A stretch of 64,000 nucleotides of DNA, taken from positions 6,954,413 through 7,018,412 of the forward strand of contig NZ_KB912942.1 in the NCBI RefSeq assembly GCF_000383915.1. The letters run 5' to 3'. A program made the translations under genes and the position numbers. Positions 21,601 through 30,238 of the stretch are shown here, piece by piece. The stretch comes from Amycolatopsis benzoatilytica AK 16/65 (GTDB taxonomy: Bacteria; Actinomycetota; Actinomycetes; Mycobacteriales; Pseudonocardiaceae). The notes under the pieces are model-generated. The model was not told the origin of the DNA and searched no databases. It saw nothing but the letters and a program-made list of their open reading frames with translations. Each line of letters starts with the position of its first letter. Positions within the stretch are counted from its first letter, which is position 1.

Positions 21601-21837
21601 TTGCTCGTCGGCGTGCAGCAGGCTGATCGCGGCGATCAGGGAGGACTTCCCGGCTCCGTTCGAGTCCTTCGGGCCTTGCCCGGCGACGGTGACCAGGCCC
21701 TGGCTGATCATCGGAAGGGGGTGGGTGGACAGGCGGGAGATGTTGACCGCCTGGACGCCCACCAGAACGCGGTCGCCGACGATGTCGAACGGGCCGGAGT
21801 CGGTGCCCGTCGTGGACCAGTTGCGGGGTGTGCTCAC
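18691..21837 (-). CDS. jetC: Wadjet JetC-like SMC ATPase
   Basis: A 1048-residue SMC/MukB-like ATPase from the GTG at 21837, preceded by AGGAG and overlapping the upstream stop as GTGA. Walker A is DSNGAGKSS near residue 60. Two long coiled-coil arms rich in Glu, Ala and Arg flank a central hinge-like globular segment (residues about 420-520, around IPSAALLDVIQLNPDQRQRW). Walker B is PLLLVLDELGRNLG near residue 940. A loop containing SSYNLRGNTAQMDEKAVKL precedes Walker B where the signature motif is expected. JetC dimers extrude DNA loops using ATP and trigger JetD cleavage in known systems. It sits between jetB-like and jetD genes in a fully overlapping series. Confidence 0.88.
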   Translation of the reverse strand: MSTPRNWSTTGTDSGPFDIVGDRVLVGVQAVNISRLSTHPLPMISQGLVTVAGQGPKDSNGAGKSSLIAAISLLHADEQWRLASGAAGAAELLFTAELAAQEGRWSNVDWGYVIGVFADPRATTAEELSASALSVWLRINRKASHLHLRWQEGLYVPYGTTESERAARVDALWDTLPTSNGRTDFHANRLAFVLYGGHVRCVSFLSTSVRSSPAANLLAQPLNDLDPRRIFDAIATLTGLDRELEQEQALRSAEHTHRTNVRDAEADLARWEEEMALVEAGIAKRGEARHLLGSAHACWQARCARRLVDGVTRAEEIRVELDALGVRAKELRSQLDTVEGDLSRLTDDEEFNRQFRKAEARWKELSGRDQQLDTDHQVTARTLETLAARHRELSAKARGADGRTVAQAQEEETATRTALEQTLAAKGAAEAAEKQARDRLKAAESGEDVAAHELEILRGEGIPSAALLDVIQLNPDQRQRWEPRLVPYRGAVVVPRGRADQAQQKLAGRSGTVLVIADPPPAQASAVGAGVPASADPRFDLTTFLTVLAQRAGDAAADVDAAAGVIVLGEFSEPLTGRAARIAAARAEHREKADLLTDAEKQVTAARLTLSRATARTEAAVAGEEVGEIEQQMAELRAANQEREDRRNELKPLLDAARGAYTDALGAARAREERIANLRGTKRRLDNELTEKETNKTKLTDERLALDLPGRETAWGDSPQSAQRFLLSLDAEQQARTTAAWNEEACYQVNEVIRRCFPEATPHDEMPAEIRELLIEQRWHRGGLEVRVGLVPALVRALRTHLAQTEQHDLYQQQQIVAQRTQRTSDLEAARQGLSEAEQTSRAHRASLSQGIKAKLKKVSDEFDRLDQKYGGYGAGLDYPEPEPPSEPDRPWRWTVTPKWRRDEGKRMSSYNLRGNTAQMDEKAVKLVCAAALAGGGSQPLLLVLDELGRNLGKQHRREAVALFEQIGTDRNITVIGALQDDMERYAIEASGLYVKLRRRSDSLAYNEAPVIVGDDTNHARVELLREWLASYRPSDDIADDDPDEDVA

Positions 21838-22505
21838 GGTTCTCCTCGAGAATGGGCGCGGCGGGCTCGGATCGCCGCGGCCAGGGGGCTGTTGGGGGCG
21901 GCGGCCAAGATCAGTTCTTGCTGCAAGGCTCGGCGGGCCAGCGGCGTGAGTCGGTGCAGTTGGGGGCCGGGCAGGTATGCGGTGCCGCTGGTGGAGCCGC
22001 GACCACGGGTGGGCGCGAGCTGCACGAGTCCGGCGGCGCGCAGCCTCTGCAGGGCAGTTCGGACATCGCCTCTGCCGGGCTGCGCGTACCGAAACAGCTC
22101 CTCGGCTGGCGTGGGGTGGGCCGAGATCCAGGTGTCGCCGCTGAGTAGTCCCTGGCTGCGTGGGATCGCGACCGAGTGGATCAGTACCAGGACCAGCACG
22201 GCCCGGTCGATGACCGGCAGCGCATTCCAGCCGGCGGCGGTCAGTTCCGCGGCGATGTCGTCGCGGTAACCCGAGGTCCACGCGGTGCCGACCACCGGCA
22301 CCAGGGTTCGTCCGACTCGGTGCAACAGCCGTTGCAGGGCTCGGCGCAGCGTCGCGTCGCGCAACGCCAGCATCTGCACCTCGGGCACTGGGGCTGCGCC
22401 GTATTCGACGGCCGCGAACGCGGCAAGGACTTCGTCGCGGTGCTGTTCGCTCAGCTCGGCAAGGATCGGTTCGAAGATCGGATGCGGCTCGTTCATGCTG
22501 GTCAT
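21834..22505 (-). CDS. jetB: JetB/MukE-like small SMC subunit (candidate)
   Basis: A 223-residue protein directly upstream of jetC, starting at the ATG at 22505 inside an ATGA overlap. The C-terminal third reads as a winged-helix domain: RYAQPGRGDVRTALQRLRAA followed by GLVQLAPTRGRGSTSGTAYL and a final helix. The N-terminal half is helical. Size, position before the SMC gene and the winged-helix fold are those of JetB, the MukE-like KITE subunit that binds the kleisin JetA. Sequence identity to a specific JetB group cannot be judged by eye. The alternative is that the 181-residue neighbour upstream is JetB and this is an accessory subunit. Confidence 0.65.
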   Translation of the reverse strand: MTSMNEPHPIFEPILAELSEQHRDEVLAAFAAVEYGAAPVPEVQMLALRDATLRRALQRLLHRVGRTLVPVVGTAWTSGYRDDIAAELTAAGWNALPVIDRAVLVLVLIHSVAIPRSQGLLSGDTWISAHPTPAEELFRYAQPGRGDVRTALQRLRAAGLVQLAPTRGRGSTSGTAYLPGPQLHRLTPLARRALQQELILAAAPNSPLAAAIRARRAHSRGEP

Positions 22506-23047
22506 CGCGGCCCGTCCGTCTCCTCCCGGACCGTGGCGGGCGGCAGCATCCGCCACAGTTCGCGCAGGGTGCTCAATTCCGCTGGTCCCCAGGCCGCGAC
22601 TCGTGGCCCAAGACGCACGCTCTGACCGGGCTCGTCCCACAGCAGCCAGCCGGCGGCGGCCAGGCGCCGGAGCGCGGCGATCACCGCCCTGTTGGACGCG
22701 CTCTCGTCCCAGTTGGTGATCTCCCTGAATACCGATGCCACGTCGTCCTTGGACGCGGGGATTCCTGGCCACATCGGTCCAGTCGGGTCCGCCCAGCAGC
22801 ACCGCAGACACGCGGCCAGCACGCGCGCGGTGTCGTTCGGTTGTTCGACGGCAACCGCAGGCACACCGAGTTCTTCCGACACGCTGGGGCGCGCACCGTC
22901 GGGTACGACCGGGAGCAGCCACACCGCCGCGACGTCCGGTTCGACCAAGCGAAGCATCCCGGCCGGGAAGGCGCTGCTTGGCTCCACACGCTGTGGACCG
23001 GCCGCGCGCACACGCGCCCACCACAGCGCGGTTTCCGCCTCGTTCAC
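22502..23047 (-). CDS. Second small winged-helix-like subunit between jetA and jetB
   Basis: A 181-residue protein from the GTG at 23047 (GTGA overlap with the jetA-like stop) ending in ATGA overlap with the next gene. The C-terminal part, DVASVFREITNWDESASNRA followed by VIAALRRLAAAGWLLWDEPG, looks like a helix-turn-helix with a wing, similar in style to the next gene. The N-terminal part is alpha/beta (MLRLVEPDVAAVWLLPVVPD). Described Wadjet operons have one JetB, so a second KITE-like protein would be an extra component. It might form a heterodimer with the 223-residue protein. Function is inferred only from position and fold impression. Confidence 0.6.
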   Translation of the reverse strand: MNEAETALWWARVRAAGPQRVEPSSAFPAGMLRLVEPDVAAVWLLPVVPDGARPSVSEELGVPAVAVEQPNDTARVLAACLRCCWADPTGPMWPGIPASKDDVASVFREITNWDESASNRAVIAALRRLAAAGWLLWDEPGQSVRLGPRVAAWGPAELSTLRELWRMLPPATVREETDGPR

Positions 23048-24270
23048 TCCTCGCCTCCCACCACGCCGTGCCCGCGGCGGAAGTGCCCGTGCGAGGTCCA
23101 CGACGGGCTGGTCCCGACCTCGATGCGCAATCCGTCCTCCCACACGAGTTCGTAGTCGAGGTCCGGGTGGTGGTGGATCGCGGTGACTTCGGCCAGCGCC
23201 CGGCGGGCGGACATCCAGTCCCCAGCGTCATCGAGCACCTCCACCATGCTCACCGAGTCCGCGCCCGCAAGCAGCCGCTCCGCGATGGCCCGCAACTCCT
23301 CGATGTCATCGGCCACGCCGGTCTCCGGTTCCGGTGGCGGTTCGGAGTCATCCGAACGCGGAGGAGGCACCCGCGCCGTGTCGACCTGGCGGCCTGATTC
23401 CACTGCCTCAAGCAGCGCTTGGGGCGAGAACCACGGTGCGGGCGCGTCGAAGACGAACCGGTCCAGCACGGACGCCAGGACCGCGGGGCTGGAGTCGCGG
23501 GCGAATGTGCGCCACGTTTCCACCGGCAGCAACCCCAACGCACGGGTTGTGCCGGCTTGCGCGATCAGACGGGCCGCTGCGGCGTCGATCGCGTCCGCGT
23601 AGGCGGCGAGTGCGATCCGCAACGCCGCGCAGTCCCGATCGAGTTCGGGCCATCGGCCCAAGACCGTCGCGTGGACATCCTTGGCTTGCGTGATCAGCGA
23701 TTCGTTGCCCCACAGCAATTGAGCGTTGTCGCCAAGGGTCTCAGCGGTACTGGCCGCGGCCAAGATCGCCAGTTCGTTTCCCAGCAGCCGGAACACTTTC
23801 GTCAGCCGGCGCACCGAAGCCAGGCCGTCGGCGGATGTGGCGTTGGCGCTCTTGACGTTCAACTGTTCGAGAGTCAGGAGCTGGTGCAGTTCCGACTGTC
23901 CGCCCTGTTCGGCCATCCGCCGCAAAAACAGCAACATCACATACGGAGCGAATGCCGCCCGGTGGTAGCGCTCATTCGGCCGGTCGACCACCCTGCTGAT
24001 CGCCCCATACTCGCGCAGAACCTCGAACCGACGCCCCACCGTTTGGGCATCCCACCGTCGACATGCGGCCACCGCCTGTTCCAGGGGCAGCCCCTCGCTG
24101 CCGGCCTCAGCGAAAGCTTCCAAGATCGCTTCATCAACATCGAGAGTGGACGGATCCGCGATCATCGCGCCAGCCTCGCGGGCGAGCACCGCGAAGACCT
24201 GGCGGTAGACCCGCAGCACCGCCGCCTCGCCGGTGAGATCGTCCAGTGTCAGTTCTGGTGGCTCGGTCAA
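23044..24270 (-). CDS. jetA: Wadjet JetA-like (MukF/kleisin-type) subunit
   Basis: About 408 residues from a TTG at 24270 with GGGGGAA six bases upstream; that TTG overlaps the stop of a tiny upstream frame as TTGA. The N-terminus holds a winged-helix-like unit (DEAILEAFAEAGSEGLPLEQ, then VGRRFEVLREYGAISRVVDR). A long helical middle follows (RLTKVFRLLGNELAILAAAS, DCAALRIALAAYADAIDAAA), with an acidic linker rich in Pro/Glu and a compact C-terminal domain. This matches the kleisin-like JetA/MukF/MksF plan, bridging the JetC heads. It is shorter than many JetA proteins (about 450-500). The gene order jetA-x-jetB-jetC-jetD supports the assignment. Confidence 0.7.
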   Translation of the reverse strand: MTEPPELTLDDLTGEAAVLRVYRQVFAVLAREAGAMIADPSTLDVDEAILEAFAEAGSEGLPLEQAVAACRRWDAQTVGRRFEVLREYGAISRVVDRPNERYHRAAFAPYVMLLFLRRMAEQGGQSELHQLLTLEQLNVKSANATSADGLASVRRLTKVFRLLGNELAILAAASTAETLGDNAQLLWGNESLITQAKDVHATVLGRWPELDRDCAALRIALAAYADAIDAAAARLIAQAGTTRALGLLPVETWRTFARDSSPAVLASVLDRFVFDAPAPWFSPQALLEAVESGRQVDTARVPPPRSDDSEPPPEPETGVADDIEELRAIAERLLAGADSVSMVEVLDDAGDWMSARRALAEVTAIHHHPDLDYELVWEDGLRIEVGTSPSWTSHGHFRRGHGVVGGEE

Positions 24271-24461
24271 CGCGGTTCCCCCGGATTCCGCACGGTCACG
24301 CTCGTCCTCTCGCCCGCGCCCAAAGCGATGCGCAGCTCCACGTTCGACATCTGGCCGTTGTCTCCCGAGCGACTGTAGGCAGGCACGCCGACAATCCAGA
24401 GGAGGGAACGAATGTTCGAGTGACAGTCTGTGATGGACTTGTAGGTCCATTCGATAGACAT
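24267..24461 (-). CDS. Possible 64-residue leader protein of the Wadjet gene series
   Basis: A short frame from the ATG at 24461 whose TGA stop overlaps the TTG start of jetA in the same four-base manner as all the downstream genes. The C-terminal half (QMSNVELRIALGAGERTSVT) looks protein-like; the N-terminal half has less typical codon use. No good ribosome site precedes it. It may be a real small subunit, a coupling leader that loads ribosomes for the TTG start, or chance. Confidence 0.3.
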   Translation of the reverse strand: MSIEWTYKSITDCHSNIRSLLWIVGVPAYSRSGDNGQMSNVELRIALGAGERTSVTVRNPGEPR

Positions 24462-24609
24462 GGTTGGCCCACTGTTACTCCGAAGGTGGTTCTCAGCGGG
24501 CCGCAGGTTGACACCAGCGGGCCGCCCAATGTGGTCCACCGGCTCTCCCAGCCCAGCAACTCCGCCGAACGGTGGACTCTGTGCTGCGCACGTTGCGTCG
24601 GTACGCGAG

Positions 24610-27600
24610 CTACGTGAGCAGCCCAGCCGCCAGTTCGTCGGTGACCAGTTGGTCTCGCTCCGCCGGGCTCGCCCAGTGGGCCTCGCTGCCGCTCAGCGTC
24701 CGGGTGACCACGAGGACGTTGTCGAAGTTCTCGGCCACGGCCCGCATGTGGCTGATCACCGCGACCAGCCGACCGCCGGTGGCCTGGCGGGTGAGCGCTT
24801 CGAGCGCTTCGCCCAGGACGTTGGTGTCCAGCGAGCCGAATCCCTCGTCGAGGAACAACGCCTCAACGCGACCGCCGCCCCGAGAGGTGAGTTCCACCAA
24901 CGCCAACGCCAGGGCCAGGCTTGCCAGGAAGGTCTCGCCGCCGGAGAGGGTCTTGACGTCGCGTGGTTGCCCGGTGTGGCCGTCGACGATGCGGAAATCT
25001 TCGGAGAAGGCGAACCGGTCTTCGGTCATGGACAGGAACAGTTCCGACGCGATGCACAGCAGCGCCCTTTGCCGGCGTTTGACGACAGCGGCCAGGAACT
25101 TGCCGTCAGCGAGAAGGCCGCTGAGCTCACGCAAGCTGTCGACCGTCGGCTGGGCAACCGAAATGCGACGATCCAGTTCGGCGCAGATCGGGAGCTCGGC
25201 TTGCGCCTTGTCTCGATCCCGTTCGGCTACCGTGGCCTTCGCTTTGGCTGCGATAAAGAGTTCCGTTAGCTCGTCGATCGTGGCGACTCCGGCGCGGGAG
25301 AGCGCTTCCGTGATGGCGGTTGCCGCGCCCGCAGCGAGGTCATCCTGCACCGACGCCGCGTTGCGAGACAGCCGGAGGATCTCATCAACGCGGCTGAGGG
25401 CTTCCTTGCCCCACTGCGCATCCGTGAGGATCGAGAACGGTTCCGGGCGCACGGGTATCGCGGGAGGTTCGGTGAGCCAGGGAATGGCCGCAGCGGTGTC
25501 CGCCACGGCTTGGATGGTCCTGCTCAACTGTTCTGCGGGTTGTTCGACCCGAGACTGGATGTCCTTGACCACACCGTTCTTGTTGTCGCGCAACCGTTTA
25601 GCCTGTGCCTGTGCGGACTTGAGCTGGGTGGTCACCTCTGCCAACTCGCCCTGACGACGCTGCGCCTGGTCCATGGCGCGTTGGATCGCGGCGGTGTTCA
25701 AGTCGCTGGAGATCCGGTATGCCGTCGGGAGCGTGTCGTGGGATTCGGCCATCTTGTCTTGCCGCCGTTTGAGGGCTGACCGCGACTTGGTGAGCGCCTT
25801 CTCCCGCTTGATCAGCGCGGCTTCGTCGCGCTGAATCTCGGTGATGTCACGGGTTGTGGTGTCCTGGGCGACTTTGGCGGCGTCCACTGCCGTCTGCTTG
25901 GCGTCGGCGGCCTGGCGAACTGTGAACTGCGCGTCGGTGAGCAGAGTTTCGTCGTCCTGGCCAAGATCGACCTTCCCGAGTTCCGCCTGCACCAGGTCGA
26001 GTGCAGTGTCGCGCTGGCTGATTGCTTCGCTGACCTTGCCGAGCGCGCCCTGGAGAGTGGCCTGGGCGGTGTTGTTGGACTCGACGGCGGCGGCGAGTTC
26101 GTCTGCCAGTGCGCGGGCGCGTTTGTTGGCGCGAGTTCGAAGTGCCTTCACCCGAGCGATGTCGGCGGTGGCAGGCGGGGCGAAGCCGTCGGGCAACGGG
26201 CGCACGCAGACTGGGCATGGATCGCCTGGCCCACTGTGCTCCGCCGCGTGGGCGGCGGAGTTCGTCCGGGACGCGGCCTCGACTTGGTCCTCGGCCGCGT
26301 CGGCTTCCGTGTCTGCTTGGGCGGAAGCGTTCGTCGCCTTCTCGACCGCTTCTTCGTGTTCTCGTAGTGCTTGCCGCGCTTTCTCAACCTCGGCGGTTGC
26401 GGTGTCGGCTGCTGTGGAGGCGTTCCGGGCGTCGGTGAGCAGCACGCGGTACCGGCCAAGCGTGTTCGCCGCGGCTGTGTGGGCCGCGGCCATCTCGTCG
26501 GCATGGGTGTGAGCTTGTTCGGCCTTGCGGACAATCTCGACGTGCGCATCCTTGCGCGCCTGGAGGTCTGCGCGTTCGGCCTGGATGGCCGCGTCCTCAC
26601 CATCCAGCTGGCGCTGGTCTTCCTCGATAGCGGGAAGTTGGTCGAGCAGTGACTTCAACGTCGCCAGCGTGGACGCGACGGCAGCGACACCCGTTCCGTC
26701 AGCGTCCGCGCCTTCGAGAACCGCCCCAAGTTCTTCTTCGCGCGTCTCGGCGTCACTCAATTCTCCTTCTGTGGCGGAGAGTTGGTGTTTGAGTGTGGCA
26801 TCGAGTTCGATCAGCTGTTGATACCGGTGTTCGGTGTCGGGCGGGATCCTTGTCGTCAACTGTTGCGCGGCTGATCGGCATTCCTGCCCACGGCGAGTCG
26901 CGTCGTCCTGGGTTTTCTGCGCTTCGGTGACCGCGGTCTTGACGGTTTCGAGCCTACCGGTCTCTTCCTCGGTCTCGGACAGTCGGTGGAGCGCGTCGCG
27001 GAGTGCCTCCTCGGGATCGGGCAGCAGACCAGCGCGGCGCACGACCAGCTTGGTCAACAGCGGGTTCAGCCGTTCATGCAGGGCTTTGGCCTGGTTCCGG
27101 ACATCGGTGATGTGGTCAAGTCCGAGGGCGGTCTTGAGGATGGTGGTGCGGTTCGCCTCGGGTGTCTGGAGCAGTTCCTGGAATCGCCCTTGAGGCAGGA
27201 CGACCGCTTTGAGGAACGCGGTGTAGTCCAGCCCGACAAGGCCACGGATCGCGCTGTCGACCGCGCGTGAGTTGTCAACCTCGGTGCCGTCGTCCATGCA
27301 GGTCAAGCGATGGGTCGACGGCGGATAGCCACTCGCGGAGGTGGTCCTGGTGACCCGCCAGTTCTTGCCCTTCGCCTGGAAGGTCAACTCCACGCGCAGG
27401 GTGCCGTCGCCTCCGTCGGCGATGAGCCCCTTGCCGCTGCGGGCATCCCAGGTGCACCCGCCGTACAGCGCGAAGCACAGGGCTTCCAGAAGTGAGGACT
27501 TGCCGGCGCCCGTGTCGCCCACGATCGCCATCAGGCTCACGTTCGTGAAGTCGATCTCTTGCTCGGCCCGGTAGGAGCGCAGTCCGCTGAACTTGAGGGT

Positions 27601-27612
27601 CAGGGGCCTCAT
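24610..27612 (-). CDS. sbcC: SbcC (Rad50-like) DNA repair ATPase
   Basis: A 1000-residue ABC/SMC-type protein. It opens with MRPLTLKFSGLRSYRAEQEI and Walker A GDTGAGKSSLLEAL, and the Q-loop region includes VVLPQGRFQELLQ. Long coiled coils flank the zinc hook C466-P-V-C469. The C-terminal head has the signature KTLSGGETFLASLALALALV near residue 886 and Walker B ALFLDEGFGSLD. SbcC with SbcD forms the bacterial Mre11-Rad50 complex, which opens DNA hairpins and trims blocked double-strand ends. The ATG at 27612 overlaps the sbcD stop (ATGA). Finding it here, between a Dna2-like set and a Wadjet set, suggests a defence-associated copy rather than the housekeeping one. Confidence 0.93.
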   Translation of the reverse strand: MRPLTLKFSGLRSYRAEQEIDFTNVSLMAIVGDTGAGKSSLLEALCFALYGGCTWDARSGKGLIADGGDGTLRVELTFQAKGKNWRVTRTTSASGYPPSTHRLTCMDDGTEVDNSRAVDSAIRGLVGLDYTAFLKAVVLPQGRFQELLQTPEANRTTILKTALGLDHITDVRNQAKALHERLNPLLTKLVVRRAGLLPDPEEALRDALHRLSETEEETGRLETVKTAVTEAQKTQDDATRRGQECRSAAQQLTTRIPPDTEHRYQQLIELDATLKHQLSATEGELSDAETREEELGAVLEGADADGTGVAAVASTLATLKSLLDQLPAIEEDQRQLDGEDAAIQAERADLQARKDAHVEIVRKAEQAHTHADEMAAAHTAAANTLGRYRVLLTDARNASTAADTATAEVEKARQALREHEEAVEKATNASAQADTEADAAEDQVEAASRTNSAAHAAEHSGPGDPCPVCVRPLPDGFAPPATADIARVKALRTRANKRARALADELAAAVESNNTAQATLQGALGKVSEAISQRDTALDLVQAELGKVDLGQDDETLLTDAQFTVRQAADAKQTAVDAAKVAQDTTTRDITEIQRDEAALIKREKALTKSRSALKRRQDKMAESHDTLPTAYRISSDLNTAAIQRAMDQAQRRQGELAEVTTQLKSAQAQAKRLRDNKNGVVKDIQSRVEQPAEQLSRTIQAVADTAAAIPWLTEPPAIPVRPEPFSILTDAQWGKEALSRVDEILRLSRNAASVQDDLAAGAATAITEALSRAGVATIDELTELFIAAKAKATVAERDRDKAQAELPICAELDRRISVAQPTVDSLRELSGLLADGKFLAAVVKRRQRALLCIASELFLSMTEDRFAFSEDFRIVDGHTGQPRDVKTLSGGETFLASLALALALVELTSRGGGRVEALFLDEGFGSLDTNVLGEALEALTRQATGGRLVAVISHMRAVAENFDNVLVVTRTLSGSEAHWASPAERDQLVTDELAAGLLT

Positions 27613-28874
27613 CGAGCCACCTCCTCGGTGTGCGTGTCGTGGTCGCATTCCAGTGGGTCGGTCAGCAGGGACTCCTCGGCCAACGCGAGGGGGCGCTGTT
27701 CCTCGATGGAGGTCAGGATCTGGCCGAAGGTCGTCAGGATGCGGTCGGCTGCCACCGTCGTGCTGCCCTGTTCGGCGAGGTAGTCACGGAACAGTTGGCG
27801 CATGTCGGGCTCGACGTCACCGGCGACCGCTTCCGGGGTGAGGATCTCCAGCTTCTGGTCGGCGCAGACTGGGTTCACTTGAAGGAGGGCTGCGTCGGGC
27901 AACAAGTCCCGTACCTGCTCCGACAAGTTTGGCTCGTTCGTTGGCGTGTGGACTGTGACCAGACAGAGGTCTCGCCCGATCGACGGCGCGATAGCACGCA
28001 GGTCGTCCAGGGTGCCCTCGAGCCGGCGCAGTTGCCGGCCGCCGCTCAGGCCGACGACGTCGACATGGGCGGGTTGTCCGGGGCGCAGGTCGACCAGGAC
28101 GATGCTCTTGCGTTCTCCGACCTCGCCGAAGTCGAGCTGGATGGGCGAGCCCGCGTAGCGTCCGGTGACCTGCGTGCCCGGCAGCTTCTGCGGCTTGTGG
28201 ATGTGTCCGAAGGCGGCGTAGCTGACGGCGGGGAGATCCTCGGCGTTGGTCGCGTAGTAGTCCGAGGCGTGCACCGGGCGCTCGCTTCCGGCGAAGTTGG
28301 CTCCGCCGACGTGCAGGTGCGCGGCGAACATGGCGATGTCGCGGCGGTCGTCGAAGTCGCGCAGCAGCTCTGCGGTCAGCGCCCGCTCCATCCGTCCGAT
28401 GCGTTCGGCGTAGGCGGCGCGCCAGTGGCTGGTGTCGTCGAAGGCGTCGATAGCCCGGTTGGAGTGCACGAACGGCAGAACCGCCAGGCGCAGCACGCTG
28501 CCGTCGGTTGCGGGGAATCGCAGGACACCTCCCTGATCGGGATCGCGGGGCTTGTCAATGAAGTGGATCCTGCTGTCGAGGCCAAGGAGCTGGGCGAAAA
28601 GCTGGAACAGCAGGGGCGAGTCATGGTTGCCGCAGACGACGACCACGGGCGCGACGGCCGCGAGTTCCTGCAAGACCGTCGTAGCCTTGCTCATGTCCGG
28701 AATGGACGGTCGGGCGTGGTCGAAGAGGTCCCCTGAGTGCACGATCAGGTCGGGCTTCTCGCTGCGGGCCACGGTGATGATCTCGGTGAGGACGGTGTCA
28801 TGGTCCTCAGTGCGGGGTTCGTTGTAGGTGATCCGACCGAGATGCCAGTCGGAGACGTGGAGAACTCTCATCAT
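27609..28874 (-). CDS. sbcD: SbcD (Mre11-like) nuclease
   Basis: About 421 residues with the calcineurin-like phosphoesterase motifs of Mre11/SbcD in order: HVSDWHLG, HSGDLFDHARP, VCGNHDSPLL, AAHLHVGG and AFGHIHKPQ, supplying the two-metal site. The C-terminal region should bind SbcC. The complex acts as an ATP-dependent exonuclease and hairpin endonuclease. Two adjacent ATG codons (28874 and 28871) are possible starts after an AGAGG site; the longer is given. The helicase gene ends 29 bases upstream and sbcC overlaps downstream, so SbcCD subunits are made from one message. Confidence 0.93.
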   Translation of the reverse strand: MMRVLHVSDWHLGRITYNEPRTEDHDTVLTEIITVARSEKPDLIVHSGDLFDHARPSIPDMSKATTVLQELAAVAPVVVVCGNHDSPLLFQLFAQLLGLDSRIHFIDKPRDPDQGGVLRFPATDGSVLRLAVLPFVHSNRAIDAFDDTSHWRAAYAERIGRMERALTAELLRDFDDRRDIAMFAAHLHVGGANFAGSERPVHASDYYATNAEDLPAVSYAAFGHIHKPQKLPGTQVTGRYAGSPIQLDFGEVGERKSIVLVDLRPGQPAHVDVVGLSGGRQLRRLEGTLDDLRAIAPSIGRDLCLVTVHTPTNEPNLSEQVRDLLPDAALLQVNPVCADQKLEILTPEAVAGDVEPDMRQLFRDYLAEQGSTTVAADRILTTFGQILTSIEEQRPLALAEESLLTDPLECDHDTHTEEVAR

Positions 28875-28903
28875 TCCTCTCAGGTGGACTCGGTGCTGGG
28901 CCG

Positions 28904-30238
28904 TTACGCCGCCGGGACTCGATGCGCACGCAGATGCGCGAGCATCGCCTGGTTTGCTTCCCAGCCGTCCGGGAATTTCGCCGGAACGCCCAGGTGCATC
29001 GGTTCGGCAGGTGGGTGGGCGTCGAGCAGGTCCTGGATGCCGGCGCGGGCCACCACGATGCAGGCGTGTCGATGGCGGGAGGTCAGAACGCACAGGCGGC
29101 CCGATTCGAGGTGGAAGGCGGTCGCGTCCCGACGGCCGGACAGCGGGTGAAGCACGAGAACCAGGTCGTATTCGCTGCCCTGCAGGCGATTGGCCGTGTC
29201 GACCTTGATCGCCCCGCCGCCGCGCTCGTGGAGCGCACGGCGGATTGCCGCGGCCTGATCGCGGTGCGCGGCGCCGATCGCGATGCGGCTTGCCGTGACG
29301 GGGACTTCGTGCGGGTCGCGCTCGGATTGGGCCACGGCGCCGCGTTGAATCACCCGCAGGGCCAGGTCGGTGATCGCGTGAACGGCTTGGGTGTCGGTGC
29401 GCAATGTGTGCCGCGCCGGCAACTCATGCAACGCCCAGCCCGTGCGGGCGGCCATCTCCAAGGTGTCGTCGACCGGGCCGCCGAACCCTCGGGTCTGGAA
29501 GGTCAGCCGTCGCTGGGCGGCGGTGGTGGCCGCGCGGAAGCCGGTGAACGGGTAGAACGCCTCGGACACCGGTGGCGCTGCGGATGCGGACAGCCGCCAG
29601 GACAGGGGAAGCTGGTGGACCGGCAAGGCGGGGTTGTTTCGGAGCATCGCCGCGACCGCGCTCTGCATCGGATCCCACGTAAGGCCGGTCCAGCGGTCGA
29701 CCTCAACAGTGGAGAACGGGTCCAACTGGCCAGGATCCCCGACGAACAACGCTCGCTCGAACCGAGTGGCGACGCGCAGCAGCATGTCCGACCGCATCTG
29801 GTACGCCTCGTCCACGATCGCCCATGGCCACGGGCCGTCCGTGACGTGGACCCACTTCGCCGCCGTGCCGATGGTGATCGGTGAGTCCTGAAGGTCGGAT
29901 ACTCGGTCGGCGACGATGACATTGGGGTGAGCCACTCGCCCCGTCGGGACATAGCCCTGGGCGGACAGCCTGCCGATGCGTACCGCGGGCGCCTCACGTG
30001 CCATCCGGTCGACCAGATCGTCGACCTGCTCGTTGGTCTGCGCGATGACCATGACCGGCTCGTCCCCGCGCGCGATCTGCGTGGCGGCCCGGACAACCAG
30101 AGTTGACTTACCAGCTCCCGGCGGGGAATCCACCACCACCCCGCGGTGGCCGCTGGCGGTGAAGTCGGACAGCGCCGCGCCGATGACCTGCTCTACCTCG
30201 TCTGCCGCGCGGCGGCCAGCGGGATCTGCTGCGGTCAC
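28904..30238 (-). CDS. UPF1/Dna2-type superfamily 1 helicase
   Basis: A 444-residue ATPase with the SF1 helicase series. Walker A is SPPGAGKST; motif Ia is VIAQTNEQVDDLV; motif II is WAIVDEAYQ, a DEAY variant; motif III is FVGDPGQLDPF. A QYRM-like LSWRLS, motif V VDTANRLQGSEYDLVLV and motif VI LTSRHRHACIVV complete the set. The pattern is that of the UPF1/Dna2/AAA_12 group rather than UvrD or RecB. The GTG at 30238 is chosen because GGAGG lies seven bases before it and it overlaps the upstream stop (GTGA). The usual beta-barrel insertion is absent and may be supplied by the preceding gene product. Likely a DNA translocase for end processing. Confidence 0.85.
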   Translation of the reverse strand: MTAADPAGRRAADEVEQVIGAALSDFTASGHRGVVVDSPPGAGKSTLVVRAATQIARGDEPVMVIAQTNEQVDDLVDRMAREAPAVRIGRLSAQGYVPTGRVAHPNVIVADRVSDLQDSPITIGTAAKWVHVTDGPWPWAIVDEAYQMRSDMLLRVATRFERALFVGDPGQLDPFSTVEVDRWTGLTWDPMQSAVAAMLRNNPALPVHQLPLSWRLSASAAPPVSEAFYPFTGFRAATTAAQRRLTFQTRGFGGPVDDTLEMAARTGWALHELPARHTLRTDTQAVHAITDLALRVIQRGAVAQSERDPHEVPVTASRIAIGAAHRDQAAAIRRALHERGGGAIKVDTANRLQGSEYDLVLVLHPLSGRRDATAFHLESGRLCVLTSRHRHACIVVARAGIQDLLDAHPPAEPMHLGVPAKFPDGWEANQAMLAHLRAHRVPAA

